Shown in pieces: positions 24,619 to 33,310 of a stretch of DNA of 43,615 bases. Made by a program: the position numbers and the translations under genes. The stretch's first letter is position 1; every line of letters begins with the position of its first letter. This DNA comes from Saccharofermentans sp. (GTDB lineage Bacteria > Bacillota > Clostridia > Saccharofermentanales > Saccharofermentanaceae), in assembly GCA_024692235.1 (NCBI GenBank), contig JAILMW010000015.1, positions 1-43,615 on the forward strand, written 5' to 3'. The notes under the pieces are model-generated. The model did no database searches. It saw nothing but the letters and a program-made list of their open reading frames with translations, and was not told the origin of the DNA.

Positions 24619-26091
24619 ATGGCTCTTATCACAGGCACCAATCCCATCCTTATGGCGGACGTTCCCGATCCCGATGTCATCAGGGTCGACGACACTTACT
24701 ACATGATCAACACCACCATGCACTTTATGCCGGGAGGCGAGATATTAAGGTCCTACGACCTTATAAACTGGGAACATGAGACATATGTCTTCGACACCAT
24801 AGACGGAACTCCCGCACAAAGACTCGAAGGCGATCTCAATATATACGGCAAGGGCATGTGGGCAGGCACCATACGCCACCATGACGGGGTCTTCTATGTG
24901 GCATTTTCCTGCAACGATACCAAGAAGACGTACCTGTACAGGAGCAGGGATATAAAAGGTCCCTGGAAGCGTAATGTGATAGAGGGGTTCTACTATGACT
25001 TGTCTCTGCTTTTTGACGAGGATAAGGTATACGTGGTTCACGGCAATACTGAAGTATACATAACAGAGCTTCGTAAAGATCTCACGGGTCCTCTCGAAGG
25101 CGGCCTTTCGCGTCTTATAGTAAAGGATCCCTCCCCGAAGATCCTGGGATACGAGGGTTCTCATCTCTATAAGATCGACGGCAGATACTATCTTTTTCTC
25201 ATACATTCTCTTCCTGACAGGTGGATGAGGACTGAGGCTCTTTATGTGAGCGATTCTCTTGAAGGCGAGTTCAAGGGAGGAGATATACTCTGTGCATCTC
25301 TTGGTGACAGGCCCGACGGCATTGCCCAGGGAGGTATAGTCGAAGGCCCAAGCGGGGAATACCATGCGGTCCTTTTCAGAGATAACGGAGCTTTGGGAAG
25401 GATACCCGTAGTGATACCCGTAACTAAGACAGAAGAAGGATTCTCTTTCGAAAGCCCCTCGAAATGCATAGAAAATACTTCAACAAGACCTGAGCACGTA
25501 TATAAGCCTCTGGCGGGAAGCGACGACTTCAGTAAAGATCCCGATAAGGGCAGCTTCGGCTTTAAGAGCATATGGCAATTTAACCATGAGCCCGACCTTA
25601 GTCTCATAAGACGAGACGAGGAGAAGGGCGCGGTGTATATAAGGACAGCGAAAGCGACGGATAAGGTCACGCAGACCGGGAATATGCTTACGCAAAGGAC
25701 CCTGGGTCCCGCCTGCTCTGCTGAAGTTACCGTGAATGCATCAGAACTTAAAGAAGGGGATATCGCGGGACTGATGCTTCTTCAGGGGAATTATTCCTAT
25801 GCCGGTATAATGGTAAAGGAAGGTAAGTACTTCGCAGTAATGAATGCAAAGGATGAGACCAAAGAAGAGATCCCCGCAGACTCAGTGATACGACTTCGTG
25901 CCGAATGTGATTTCACCGACGGTAAAGACGGAGTCAGATACTTCGCAAACGGCAAGGCAATAGGAGAGCCTTTCCATATGGAATTCACTCTGGAACACTT
26001 TACGGGAGCAAGATTTACCCTCTTTGTAACCTCACGCGAGCAGGCGGGAGGAGAGGCGGGATTTTCCGACTTTGTATACGAGAGAAAGTAA
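24619..26091 (+). CDS. GH43 glycosidase, second (cytosolic xylosidase/arabinosidase type)
   Basis: 490 residues. Catalytic residues of GH43 can be placed at D17 in VPDPDV, D127 in YYDLSLLF and E179 in YEGSHLYK. The C-terminal about 180 residues form a beta-sandwich of the GH43_C2 type. There is no signal peptide. Sequence similarity to the first GH43 is limited to the motifs, so a different subfamily and linkage specificity are expected. It is the only rightward gene between two leftward cyclase units and ends two bases before the convergent phosphoesterase gene, with no terminator between. Confidence 0.87.
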   Translation: MALITGTNPILMADVPDPDVIRVDDTYYMINTTMHFMPGGEILRSYDLINWEHETYVFDTIDGTPAQRLEGDLNIYGKGMWAGTIRHHDGVFYVAFSCNDTKKTYLYRSRDIKGPWKRNVIEGFYYDLSLLFDEDKVYVVHGNTEVYITELRKDLTGPLEGGLSRLIVKDPSPKILGYEGSHLYKIDGRYYLFLIHSLPDRWMRTEALYVSDSLEGEFKGGDILCASLGDRPDGIAQGGIVEGPSGEYHAVLFRDNGALGRIPVVIPVTKTEEGFSFESPSKCIENTSTRPEHVYKPLAGSDDFSKDPDKGSFGFKSIWQFNHEPDLSLIRRDEEKGAVYIRTAKATDKVTQTGNMLTQRTLGPACSAEVTVNASELKEGDIAGLMLLQGNYSYAGIMVKEGKYFAVMNAKDETKEEIPADSVIRLRAECDFTDGKDGVRYFANGKAIGEPFHMEFTLEHFTGARFTLFVTSREQAGGEAGFSDFVYERK

Positions 26092-26092
26092 C

Positions 26093-26578
26093 TTATACCC
26101 GCTTGTGAAATACCCTGATGTGCCCCTCATCCTCTTCCAGGATCATGTAGGAGCCTGCCTTGAGGGCGCCGGGATTTAAGAATAACGTACCGAACTGTTC
26201 TTCCTCGCAAAAGCAGTGAGTATGGCCGAATATAACAATGTTACAGTTGTTTTCCAGGGCTGCGTAGGACATCAGATCCTCTCGTGCACCGTATCTGTGA
26301 CCGTGGGTAAGAAATGCCCTGTGTTCGTCGCCTATGTCAAAGGTCAGGACTTCTCTCAGCTTTACTTTGCTCGGACGGTAAGCGTCGCAGTTGCCTGCTA
26401 CGGCGTAGATCGAACAGGGGGTGGTGTTCTTTCTCATTACGATGTCTGAAAGTTCGGAGACGTCCAGTTCCAGATCTCCCGCAATGATAACGGCAGATAA
26501 GTTCTTCTCGACATCCGTTATCCTGTCAAAAAGATCTTTTCTGCCGTGAATATCCGAACAGATAAGGTATCTTGTCAT
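26093..26578 (-). CDS. YfcE/MJ0936-type metallophosphoesterase
   Basis: A 161-residue calcineurin-like phosphodiesterase. The motifs are SDIHG (D9, H11), GDLE (D35), GNCD (N63), THGH (H92, H94) and GHTH (H119, H121), all expected for the two-metal site. Family members hydrolyse model phosphodiesters and some act on cyclic nucleotides. Its ATG overlaps the stop codon of cyclase paralog 2 by four bases, so the two are translationally coupled. A role in breaking down a cyclase-related nucleotide is inferred only from this linkage. Confidence 0.87.
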   Translation of the reverse strand: MTRYLICSDIHGRKDLFDRITDVEKNLSAVIIAGDLELDVSELSDIVMRKNTTPCSIYAVAGNCDAYRPSKVKLREVLTFDIGDEHRAFLTHGHRYGAREDLMSYAALENNCNIVIFGHTHCFCEEEQFGTLFLNPGALKAGSYMILEEDEGHIRVFHKRV

Positions 26579-28422
26579 CTGGGAGCTTCGCCTCTTACGG
26601 CTTTCTTGGCTTTCTTCTCCAGATACATTGCCTTGTCGGCCTTGTTCATGGCCTCAAGGAGCATGTTCCACTCGGTGACTTCGCATGTTCCGATGCTGGC
26701 GCTTAAGGGGTACGGCGCATCGCTTGTGTCATTAGCTTCTTTGATGAGATCGCGAAGTGCCTTAGTGAACTGCTTTACCCTTCCGGGCTTGTCCACGATA
26801 AGGACTGCCTCGAATTCGTCTCCGCCCATCCTTGCGGCAAATTCGTTATCCTTCAAAGCTTTGGTGACACACTCGGAGATCGCCTTTATGGCCGTATCTC
26901 CCGCCGAATGTCCGAAAGTATCGTTTATATACTTAAGACCGTCCATATCGATGCTGGCGACGGCGATGGCATACTTCTTGTTGATCCCGTTCTCGAAGAG
27001 TGCGGAGATGTCTCTCTCGAATCCTCTTCTGTTATAAAGTCCCGTCAGGGCATCCTTGATATAAAGATCCATGATATCCTCGACCTCGAAGATCCTCTTG
27101 TAAAGCTGCATACGGTTGAGGCTCTGGGAGAAGAGCACAAGGATATATTCAAGTCGTTCGTCTATAAATGTCTCTGCATCCGGATCAAGTTCGCATATGC
27201 AGTAGCCGTAGACTTCATTCTTGTAGTGGATAGGCAGATAAAGCCTGATGAAGTAATCCTTTGTGAGATATTCGGCCGGGAGAAGCTCCGTTGAAGGGAA
27301 CGGAACATTCTTTACAACGCACTCTCCGTTATCGGTAAAATATCCCACAAGTTCACGGTCATTCTCCTTGTATTCGCAAAGATATACGGACTTGAACTGG
27401 CGAAGATCCTTGAGGGAATTGAGCGTTATGGACACGCACTTCTCGTCCGAGAGAGCATCCTCGTAATCGGAATTAAGGAGGATGAAGGATCTTGTCCTGT
27501 CCGTATTGGTCTTCTTGACGAAAGCCAGCTCTCTGTAACCTTCGTAGATGTCACGGTCGGCCATCGCCTCATCCGTACTCTCTCGAGGGATAAGCCTTCC
27601 GGGAACGCTTATATAAAAATCTACGTCTTCGCCTTTGACGATCCTTTCAAGAGTGTCGATGGCTGTATATGCCAGAACATCTTCCGCGATATCCGAAGTC
27701 GTAAGGGACGGGATGTGTACTTCTGAAGTCTCAAAGTTATCGATACCGGTGATCATGGTATCTGCCGGTATGGAATAGCCTCTGTAGATAAGCTCATCCA
27801 TCAGAGCAAGAGCCATATAATCGTTAGAACAGATGATCGCCTTGGGGAGGGTATGGTCAGGCCTCTCAAAGAAGTCCGCCTGCATAGGTCCCTGATCTAT
27901 CCAGTAATTACCGTGAAATATAAGGTCCTTACGAACTTCGAACCCTGCTTCCTGCATGGCATCCACAAATCCGGCAAGACGCTCTGCGGAATCGGAGAGA
28001 TCGTCTCGGCCCGTAACGAAGCCTATATCGTTGGTGTTGAGCTTTGATATTACGTGCTCCGCCACATCGTGCATGATCTTCCTGTTGTCAGGCACTACGT
28101 TATAAAAACCCGTCTCGTCGGATCTTATGTTAACGACGGGAGGAAGATTCTTGGTGGATATGAGATTATCTATCAGTTCCTTGCTGAGTCCGGCGTGGTT
28201 AAGTGTATCCGAACAGAGGATAATACCGTCATACCTTTCCAGATGCGGAAGGGTAAGAACGCTCTTTAATCCTTCGGCGTGGAGAGGGTTCTCGTTAGGG
28301 ACGGAGCAGTTACCGAAGATGTTGATCTTGTGACCTTTTTCCTTCGCCTTCTCCTGCAAAGCCAAAATGATTGCAGATGAATAGTCGCGGTACATGTCAC
28401 CTATGTAAGCACATATCTTCAT
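26575..28422 (-). CDS. LacI-type sugar-sensor fused to GGDEF diguanylate cyclase (paralog 2)
   Basis: 615 residues, with the same architecture as the cyclase at 22639-24480 and roughly 55-60% similar residues by eye over the sensor (shared IGDMYRDYSS, NENPLHAEGLKS, DGIILCSDTLNHAGLS, LIFHGNYW). GGDEF is intact at 533-537, preceded by DALTGLYNRRGF, and the RxxD inhibitory site is missing. No helix-turn-helix, signal peptide or membrane helix is present. ATG 28422 is set by GGAAGGAG upstream; the frame is open 51 codons further but without family similarity. It heads a leftward unit with the YfcE-like gene. Differences in the sensor suggest a different ligand from paralog 1. Confidence 0.85.
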   Translation of the reverse strand: MKICAYIGDMYRDYSSAIILALQEKAKEKGHKINIFGNCSVPNENPLHAEGLKSVLTLPHLERYDGIILCSDTLNHAGLSKELIDNLISTKNLPPVVNIRSDETGFYNVVPDNRKIMHDVAEHVISKLNTNDIGFVTGRDDLSDSAERLAGFVDAMQEAGFEVRKDLIFHGNYWIDQGPMQADFFERPDHTLPKAIICSNDYMALALMDELIYRGYSIPADTMITGIDNFETSEVHIPSLTTSDIAEDVLAYTAIDTLERIVKGEDVDFYISVPGRLIPRESTDEAMADRDIYEGYRELAFVKKTNTDRTRSFILLNSDYEDALSDEKCVSITLNSLKDLRQFKSVYLCEYKENDRELVGYFTDNGECVVKNVPFPSTELLPAEYLTKDYFIRLYLPIHYKNEVYGYCICELDPDAETFIDERLEYILVLFSQSLNRMQLYKRIFEVEDIMDLYIKDALTGLYNRRGFERDISALFENGINKKYAIAVASIDMDGLKYINDTFGHSAGDTAIKAISECVTKALKDNEFAARMGGDEFEAVLIVDKPGRVKQFTKALRDLIKEANDTSDAPYPLSASIGTCEVTEWNMLLEAMNKADKAMYLEKKAKKAVRGEAPR

Positions 28423-28777
28423 GGCGATCTCCTTCCGTCGGTTACTGATATTGTTAGTATACAAGAAAAACATAACTAAAATGTTAATAGAATTTGAAGT
28501 CTTCCTGACATATCTCAGAAAGGCAAAAAGCAAGATTTGTAAAGAGATTTGTGCCTGCGTCAAGAGTTGAGGCATATTTGAATGAAGTGCTGCAAAACGG
28601 AGCTTTTGCTTGCAGATAATGCTCTTTGAGTACTATTATATGTACAGCAATATTTGCACAATTTAGGCATGTTGTATAAAATGTTATATTGAAAATATCC
28701 AAAATTGGGCATCGAAAGTTCGTCTCTTCTTGGATAATATGTCGGTGTGAATACACTAGGATAATAATGGAGGAACT
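28423..28777. other. 355-bp AT-rich regulatory region between cyclase 2 and xylB
   Basis: A divergent promoter region. It contains the xylB promoter (28654-28682), a GCAAAA/TTTTGC repeat at 28592-28609 and a GTGT-GAAT-ACAC repeat close to the xylB start. A 90-codon frame on the - strand (28484-28756) has no ribosome site and looks non-coding. No riboswitch was recognised. Confidence 0.55.
28654..28682 (+). promoter_or_regulatory. Promoter of the pentose operon
   Basis: TTGCAC (28654-28659) and TAAAAT (28677-28682) are 17 bp apart. The 11-mer TTGTATAAAAT ending at 28682 is identical in the ABC importer promoter (35114-35124). The predicted leader is about 88 nt. Confidence 0.6.
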
Positions 28778-30265
28778 ATGAGATACATAGGTGTTGACCT
28801 CGGTACATCTGCGGTTAAGCTCTTGCTCATGACGGGCGAAGGCGAGATCCTTAAGATCGTATCAAGAGAGTATCCTGTCAGCTTCCCCAAGAACGGTTGG
28901 TCCGAGCAGGATCCCGAAGATTGGTACAAGCAGACAGTTGACGGAATCAAAGAGTTGGTAGCATCCACCGGTGACGGTGAGATCGCAGGTATCTCCGTAG
29001 CAGGCCAGATGCACGGACTTGTTACATTGGACAGCGATGACAAGGTCATCAGAAAGGCTATACTCTGGAACGACGGAAGATCCCAGGAGGAATCCGATTA
29101 CCTCAATAACGAGATCGGCAAGCGCAAGCTTACTGAGCTTACGGGTAATATCTCTTATGCGGGCTTCACGGCACCCAAGATCCTCTGGATGCAGAAGAAC
29201 GAGCCCGAGAACTTTAAGCGCATAAGCAAGATAATGCTTCCCAAGGATTATCTTACATATATGTTTACAGGCGTTTGTGCATCAGATCCTTCCGATGCAT
29301 CAGGAACGCTTTTCTATGATGTTAAGAACAGATGCTGGTCCAAGGAGATGTGCGATATCTTAGGCATCACCGAGGCACAGCTTCCCAAGGTATTTGAGAG
29401 CTATGAGAAGGTCGGCGAAGTAAAGCCCGAGCTTTGCAAGGAACTCGGTATCACGAGCACATGTATCGTAGCTGCAGGTGCAGGCGACAACGCAGGCGCT
29501 GCAGTAGGAATGGGAATCGTAGGAGAAGGCAAGTGCAATATCTCCCTCGGTACATCCGGTACGGTATTTATCAGTTCGAACTCCTTCAGCGAGGACTTCG
29601 AGAATCACCTTCATTCATTTGCTCACTCTGACGGAGCTTACCATGTAATGGGCTGTATCTTGAGTGCAGCTTCCTGTAACAAGTGGTGGCTCGAAGAGAT
29701 CTGCGAGACAAATGACTACGGAAGAGAAGGCGGTCTTATCAAGGAAGATAACCTCGGTAAGAACAGGATCTATTTCCTTCCTTATCTTATGGGTGAGAGA
29801 TCTCCTATCAATGACACTGATGCAAGATCCGCATTCGTCGGAATGAGCATGGATACATCCAGAGGCGAGATGACTCAGGCTGTATACGAGGGCGTATCCT
29901 TCGCACTTCGTGATTGCCTTGAGGCAGCTAAGGAGATGGGTATCGACGTTAAGGAATCCTGCGTATGCGGCGGCGGTTCCAAGAGCAAGATCTGGCTCAA
30001 GATCCTTTCCGATATCCTCGGCATCAGACTCAGCCAGACAGATAACACGGAGGGTCCTTCCTTCGGTGCTGCTATCCTCGCAAGTGTTGCAAACGGCGAG
30101 TACAAGAGTGTAGAAGAAGCTTGCTCCAAGCTCATCAAGGTCACACAGAGCGTAGATCCCGACGCAGAGCAGGTTAAGCTCTACGAAGAGAGATATCAGG
30201 AATATAAGAAGATATATCCAGCTCTTAAGGAAACATATGCGTTTATCGCCGGAAGGAGAGACTAA
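28778..30265 (+). CDS. xylB: Xylulokinase (FGGY family)
   Basis: A 495-residue FGGY kinase that phosphorylates D-xylulose to xylulose 5-phosphate. It has the N-terminal phosphate loop VDLGTSAVK, the substrate motif GQMHGL, WNDGRSQEE, the catalytic base D237 in GAGDNAGAA, NISLGTSGTVF and the C-terminal GGGSKS. GQMHG and length fit xylulokinase better than gluco- or fuculokinases. Ribosome site GGAGG precedes ATG 28778. It is the first gene of an operon with DUF4867, an isomerase and transketolase; its stop overlaps the next ATG by one base. Confidence 0.93.
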   Translation: MRYIGVDLGTSAVKLLLMTGEGEILKIVSREYPVSFPKNGWSEQDPEDWYKQTVDGIKELVASTGDGEIAGISVAGQMHGLVTLDSDDKVIRKAILWNDGRSQEESDYLNNEIGKRKLTELTGNISYAGFTAPKILWMQKNEPENFKRISKIMLPKDYLTYMFTGVCASDPSDASGTLFYDVKNRCWSKEMCDILGITEAQLPKVFESYEKVGEVKPELCKELGITSTCIVAAGAGDNAGAAVGMGIVGEGKCNISLGTSGTVFISSNSFSEDFENHLHSFAHSDGAYHVMGCILSAASCNKWWLEEICETNDYGREGGLIKEDNLGKNRIYFLPYLMGERSPINDTDARSAFVGMSMDTSRGEMTQAVYEGVSFALRDCLEAAKEMGIDVKESCVCGGGSKSKIWLKILSDILGIRLSQTDNTEGPSFGAAILASVANGEYKSVEEACSKLIKVTQSVDPDAEQVKLYEERYQEYKKIYPALKETYAFIAGRRD

Positions 30266-30903
30266 TGGAAATCATTAATGCAGAAGACAAGCGTTTCAGA
30301 AATTACGGCAGACTTATCACTGAAGTTGATTTTTCTCCCGTTGTAGAGGCAATGCAGTCTACGGCTATCCCCGAGAATGTAGTATACGAGCCCTCTGTTG
30401 CTGCTCTTGAGGCAACAAGCGCTTTCGACAAGATCAGAGACATCTGCTACGGAGAGACTGATATTCAGATCGGTCACTGCATCGGAAAGAATACTCTCCT
30501 CAATGCACTTGAGTATCACAGAAGCTCTGAGATCAATATCTTTGCTACTGACGCTATCCTTCTTCTCGGAAAGAGAGAGGATATCGAAGAAGACAATACT
30601 TACGATACTTCCAAGGTAGAGGCTTTCTACTTTAAGAAGGGCATGGCAGCTGAAGTATATGCGAATACTCTTCACTATGCTCCCTGCTCTGCAAACCCCG
30701 AGGGATTCCTTGTCGGAGTGGTTCTTCCCAAGGGTACTAACACAGACCTTAAGATCAAGCATGCTTCAGTATCTGAAGGCAGCAACAACGAGGATGCGCT
30801 TATCACAGCTGTTAATAAGTGGCTCATCGCTCATCCCGATGCCGCAGGTGAGGCAGGACACTTCATGGGTCTTAAGGGCGAGAACATCGACATCAGCAAG
30901 TAA
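30265..30903 (+). CDS. DUF4867 cupin-like protein
   Basis: A 212-residue protein matching the DUF4867 pattern, with a predicted beta-rich cupin-like core (LLLGKREDIEEDNTYDTSK, FYFKKGMAAEVYANTLHYAPC). It starts directly at the end of xylB, showing translational coupling, and precedes the isomerase. DUF4867 genes commonly sit next to sugar isomerase and kinase genes, and some cupins epimerise or isomerise sugars or act on anomers, but the reaction of this family is not established. Confidence 0.8.
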   Translation: MEIINAEDKRFRNYGRLITEVDFSPVVEAMQSTAIPENVVYEPSVAALEATSAFDKIRDICYGETDIQIGHCIGKNTLLNALEYHRSSEINIFATDAILLLGKREDIEEDNTYDTSKVEAFYFKKGMAAEVYANTLHYAPCSANPEGFLVGVVLPKGTNTDLKIKHASVSEGSNNEDALITAVNKWLIAHPDAAGEAGHFMGLKGENIDISK

Positions 30904-30945
30904 AATTTTTTAAATCTACTATGGCATTAAAAGGAGGTTCACAAC

Positions 30946-32430
30946 ATGTTTAATGCACCCAAACTCAAGATCGGTATCGTAGCCGTAAGCCGTGACTGCT
31001 TCCCTGAGTCACTTTCCGTTAACAGAAGAAAGGCTCTCATCGATGCATACAAGGCTAAGTATGGTGATGAATATATTTATGAGTGCCCTATCTGTATCGT
31101 TGAGAGTGAGATCCACATGAAGCAGGCTCTCGCTGACATCAAGGCTCAGGGCTGTAACGCTCTTTGCGTATACCTCGGTAACTTCGGTCCCGAGATCTCC
31201 GAGACAATGCTCGCTCAGCAGTTCGACGGTCCCGTTATGTTCTGCGCAGCAGCTGAGGAGACACAGAATAACCTTATCCAGGGCAGAGGTGATGCTTACT
31301 GCGGTATGCTCAACGCTTCCTACAACCTTAAGATCCGCGGTGTAAAGGCTTACATCCCCGAGTATCCCGTAGGAACAGCTGCAGAGTGCGCTGACATGAT
31401 CCGTGAGTTCGTACCTATCGCAAGAGCTCTCGTTGGACTTAAGGGTCTTAAGATCATCGGCTTCGGTCCCCGTCCTCTTAACTTCCTTGCTTGTAACGCT
31501 CCTATCCAGCAGCTTTACAACCTCGGTGTTGAGATCGAGGAGAACTCCGAGCTTGACCTCTTCGAGGCATTCAAGAATCACGAGAATGATCCCCGTATCC
31601 CCGATAAGATCAAGGAGATGGAAGCAGAGCTCGGTTCCGGTAACCAGAAGCCTCAGATCCTTCCTAAGCTTGCTCAGTATGAGCTTACACTCCTTGACTG
31701 GATCGAAGCTCACAAGGGTTCCGCTGAGTATGTTGCTATCGCAGGTAAGTGCTGGCCCGCATTCCAGACACAGTTCGGCTTCGTTCCCTGCTATGTAAAT
31801 TCCCGTCTTACAGGTATGGGTATCCCCGTATCATGTGAGGTTGATATCTACGGTGCTCTTTCCGAGTACATCGGTTACCTTGTATCCGAGGATGATGTTA
31901 CACTTCTCGACATCAACAACTCCGTACCTGCTGATATGTACGAAGAGTCCATCAAGGGCAAGTTCAACTACAAGCACACAGATACATTCATGGGCTTCCA
32001 CTGCGGTAATACATGCTCCAGAAAGCTTTCCGCTTGCTCAATGAAGTATCAGCTCATCATGGCTAGAGCTCTTCCCGAGGAAGTTACACAGGGTACACTC
32101 GAGGGTGATATCGTTCCCGGTGACATCACATTCTTCAGACTTCAGTCTACAGCTGACGCTAAGCTCCGCGCTTATGTTGCAGAGGGTGAGGTTCTTCCTG
32201 TAGCTACTAAGTCCTTCGGTTCCATCGGTATCTTCGCTATCCCTGAGATGGGCAGATTCTACCGTCACGTTCTTATCCAGAACAACTTCCCTCACCACGG
32301 TGCAGTTGCATTCGGTCACCACGGTAAGGCTCTCTTCGAGATCTTCAAGTATCTCGGACTTGAGGGAACAGATCTTGGCTTCAATCGTAAGGCCGGCGAT
32401 CTTTATCCTTCTGAGAATCCCTTCGCTTGA
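30946..32430 (+). CDS. L-fucose/L-arabinose isomerase family protein
   Basis: A 494-residue aldose-ketose isomerase of the FucI/AraA superfamily. Candidate metal ligands are in the CEVDIYGAL segment (about 297), LLDINN (about 325) and the His-rich NNFPHHGAVAFGHHG near the C-terminus. Expected chemistry is metal-dependent interconversion of an aldose such as L-fucose, D-arabinose or L-arabinose with its ketose. Its place beside xylB, with no xylA in the window, raises the possibility that it supplies the kinase with xylulose or another ketopentose. A strong AAGGAGG site precedes ATG 30946. Codons are strongly biased, suggesting high expression. Confidence 0.88.
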   Translation: MFNAPKLKIGIVAVSRDCFPESLSVNRRKALIDAYKAKYGDEYIYECPICIVESEIHMKQALADIKAQGCNALCVYLGNFGPEISETMLAQQFDGPVMFCAAAEETQNNLIQGRGDAYCGMLNASYNLKIRGVKAYIPEYPVGTAAECADMIREFVPIARALVGLKGLKIIGFGPRPLNFLACNAPIQQLYNLGVEIEENSELDLFEAFKNHENDPRIPDKIKEMEAELGSGNQKPQILPKLAQYELTLLDWIEAHKGSAEYVAIAGKCWPAFQTQFGFVPCYVNSRLTGMGIPVSCEVDIYGALSEYIGYLVSEDDVTLLDINNSVPADMYEESIKGKFNYKHTDTFMGFHCGNTCSRKLSACSMKYQLIMARALPEEVTQGTLEGDIVPGDITFFRLQSTADAKLRAYVAEGEVLPVATKSFGSIGIFAIPEMGRFYRHVLIQNNFPHHGAVAFGHHGKALFEIFKYLGLEGTDLGFNRKAGDLYPSENPFA

Positions 32431-32472
32431 TTGGTGCAGGAATAAAGAAAAATCATTAGAAAAGGCAGTATT

Positions 32473-33291
32473 ATGACAGACAACGAACTTAAGACAACCG
32501 CGGCTAAAGTCCGCGAAGGTATTGTTACTGCTGTATACAGCGCCGCTTCGGGTCACCCGGGCGGATCGCTGTCCGCAGCTGACATGTACACATATCTCTT
32601 CTTTGAGGAGATGAATATCGATCCTAAGAATCCCAGAGATCCCAAGCGTGACAGATTCGTTCTTTCCAAGGGACACACATCTCCCGGATATTACTCTGCT
32701 CTTGCTAACAGAGGTTTCTTCCCCGTTGAGGATCTTAAGACTTTCAGAAAGCTCGGTTCTTACCTTCAGGGTCACCCCTGTATGAATGAGACCCCCGGCG
32801 TAGACATGAGCTCCGGATCTCTTGGTCAGGGCCTCTCCGCTGCAACAGGTATGGCTCTCGCAGGAAAGCTGAAGGGGGAGGATTACAGAGTATATACTCT
32901 CCTTGGTGACGGTGAGATCCAGGAAGGTCAGATCTGGGAGGCTGCTATGTTCGCAGGCGCTCACAAGCTTGACAATCTTACTGTTATCGTTGATAACAAC
33001 GATCTTCAGATCGACGGTCGTGTAGCAGATGTATGTAACATCTATCCTATCGACAAGAAGTTCGAGGCATTCAACTTCAACGTTATCAATATCGACGGTC
33101 ACGATTTTGCTCAGATCAGAGATGCTTTTGCTAAGGCTCGTGAGACAAAGGGCATGCCTACCGCGATCATAATGAAGACAACCAAGGGTAAGGGCGTTTC
33201 TTTCATGGAAGATAACGCAGGATGGCACGGTAAGGCTCCTAATGCTGAAGAGTATGAGAAGGCTATTGCCGAGATTAGATCTGCAATCTGA
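32473..33291 (+). CDS. Transketolase, N-terminal subunit
   Basis: 272 residues corresponding to the thiamine-diphosphate-binding half of transketolase. The motifs SGHPGGSLSAAD, SKGHTSPGYY, SSGSLGQGLS and GDGEIQEGQIWEA...NNDLQIDG are intact. With the C-terminal subunit encoded 19 bp downstream it forms the complete enzyme that converts xylulose 5-phosphate in the pentose phosphate pathway. Split transketolases are common in Clostridia. The 396-residue frame antisense to it is a shadow. Confidence 0.94.
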   Translation: MTDNELKTTAAKVREGIVTAVYSAASGHPGGSLSAADMYTYLFFEEMNIDPKNPRDPKRDRFVLSKGHTSPGYYSALANRGFFPVEDLKTFRKLGSYLQGHPCMNETPGVDMSSGSLGQGLSAATGMALAGKLKGEDYRVYTLLGDGEIQEGQIWEAAMFAGAHKLDNLTVIVDNNDLQIDGRVADVCNIYPIDKKFEAFNFNVINIDGHDFAQIRDAFAKARETKGMPTAIIMKTTKGKGVSFMEDNAGWHGKAPNAEEYEKAIAEIRSAI

Positions 33292-33310
33292 GTGGAGGAA
33301 TTAGACCAAC

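Noticed and set aside
28423..28575. 51-codon upstream extension of cyclase paralog 2
   Set aside because: Paralog 1 begins at the matching MNICAFIGDM, and a strong ribosome site precedes ATG 28422.
28484..28756. 90-codon frame on the - strand before xylB
   Set aside because: AT-rich promoter region, no ribosome site, no motif, and it covers the xylB promoter.
32038..33228. 396-codon open frame on the - strand over the isomerase end and transketolase N subunit
   Set aside because: Caused by the codon bias of the highly expressed + strand genes; the transketolase motifs are unmistakable on the + strand.
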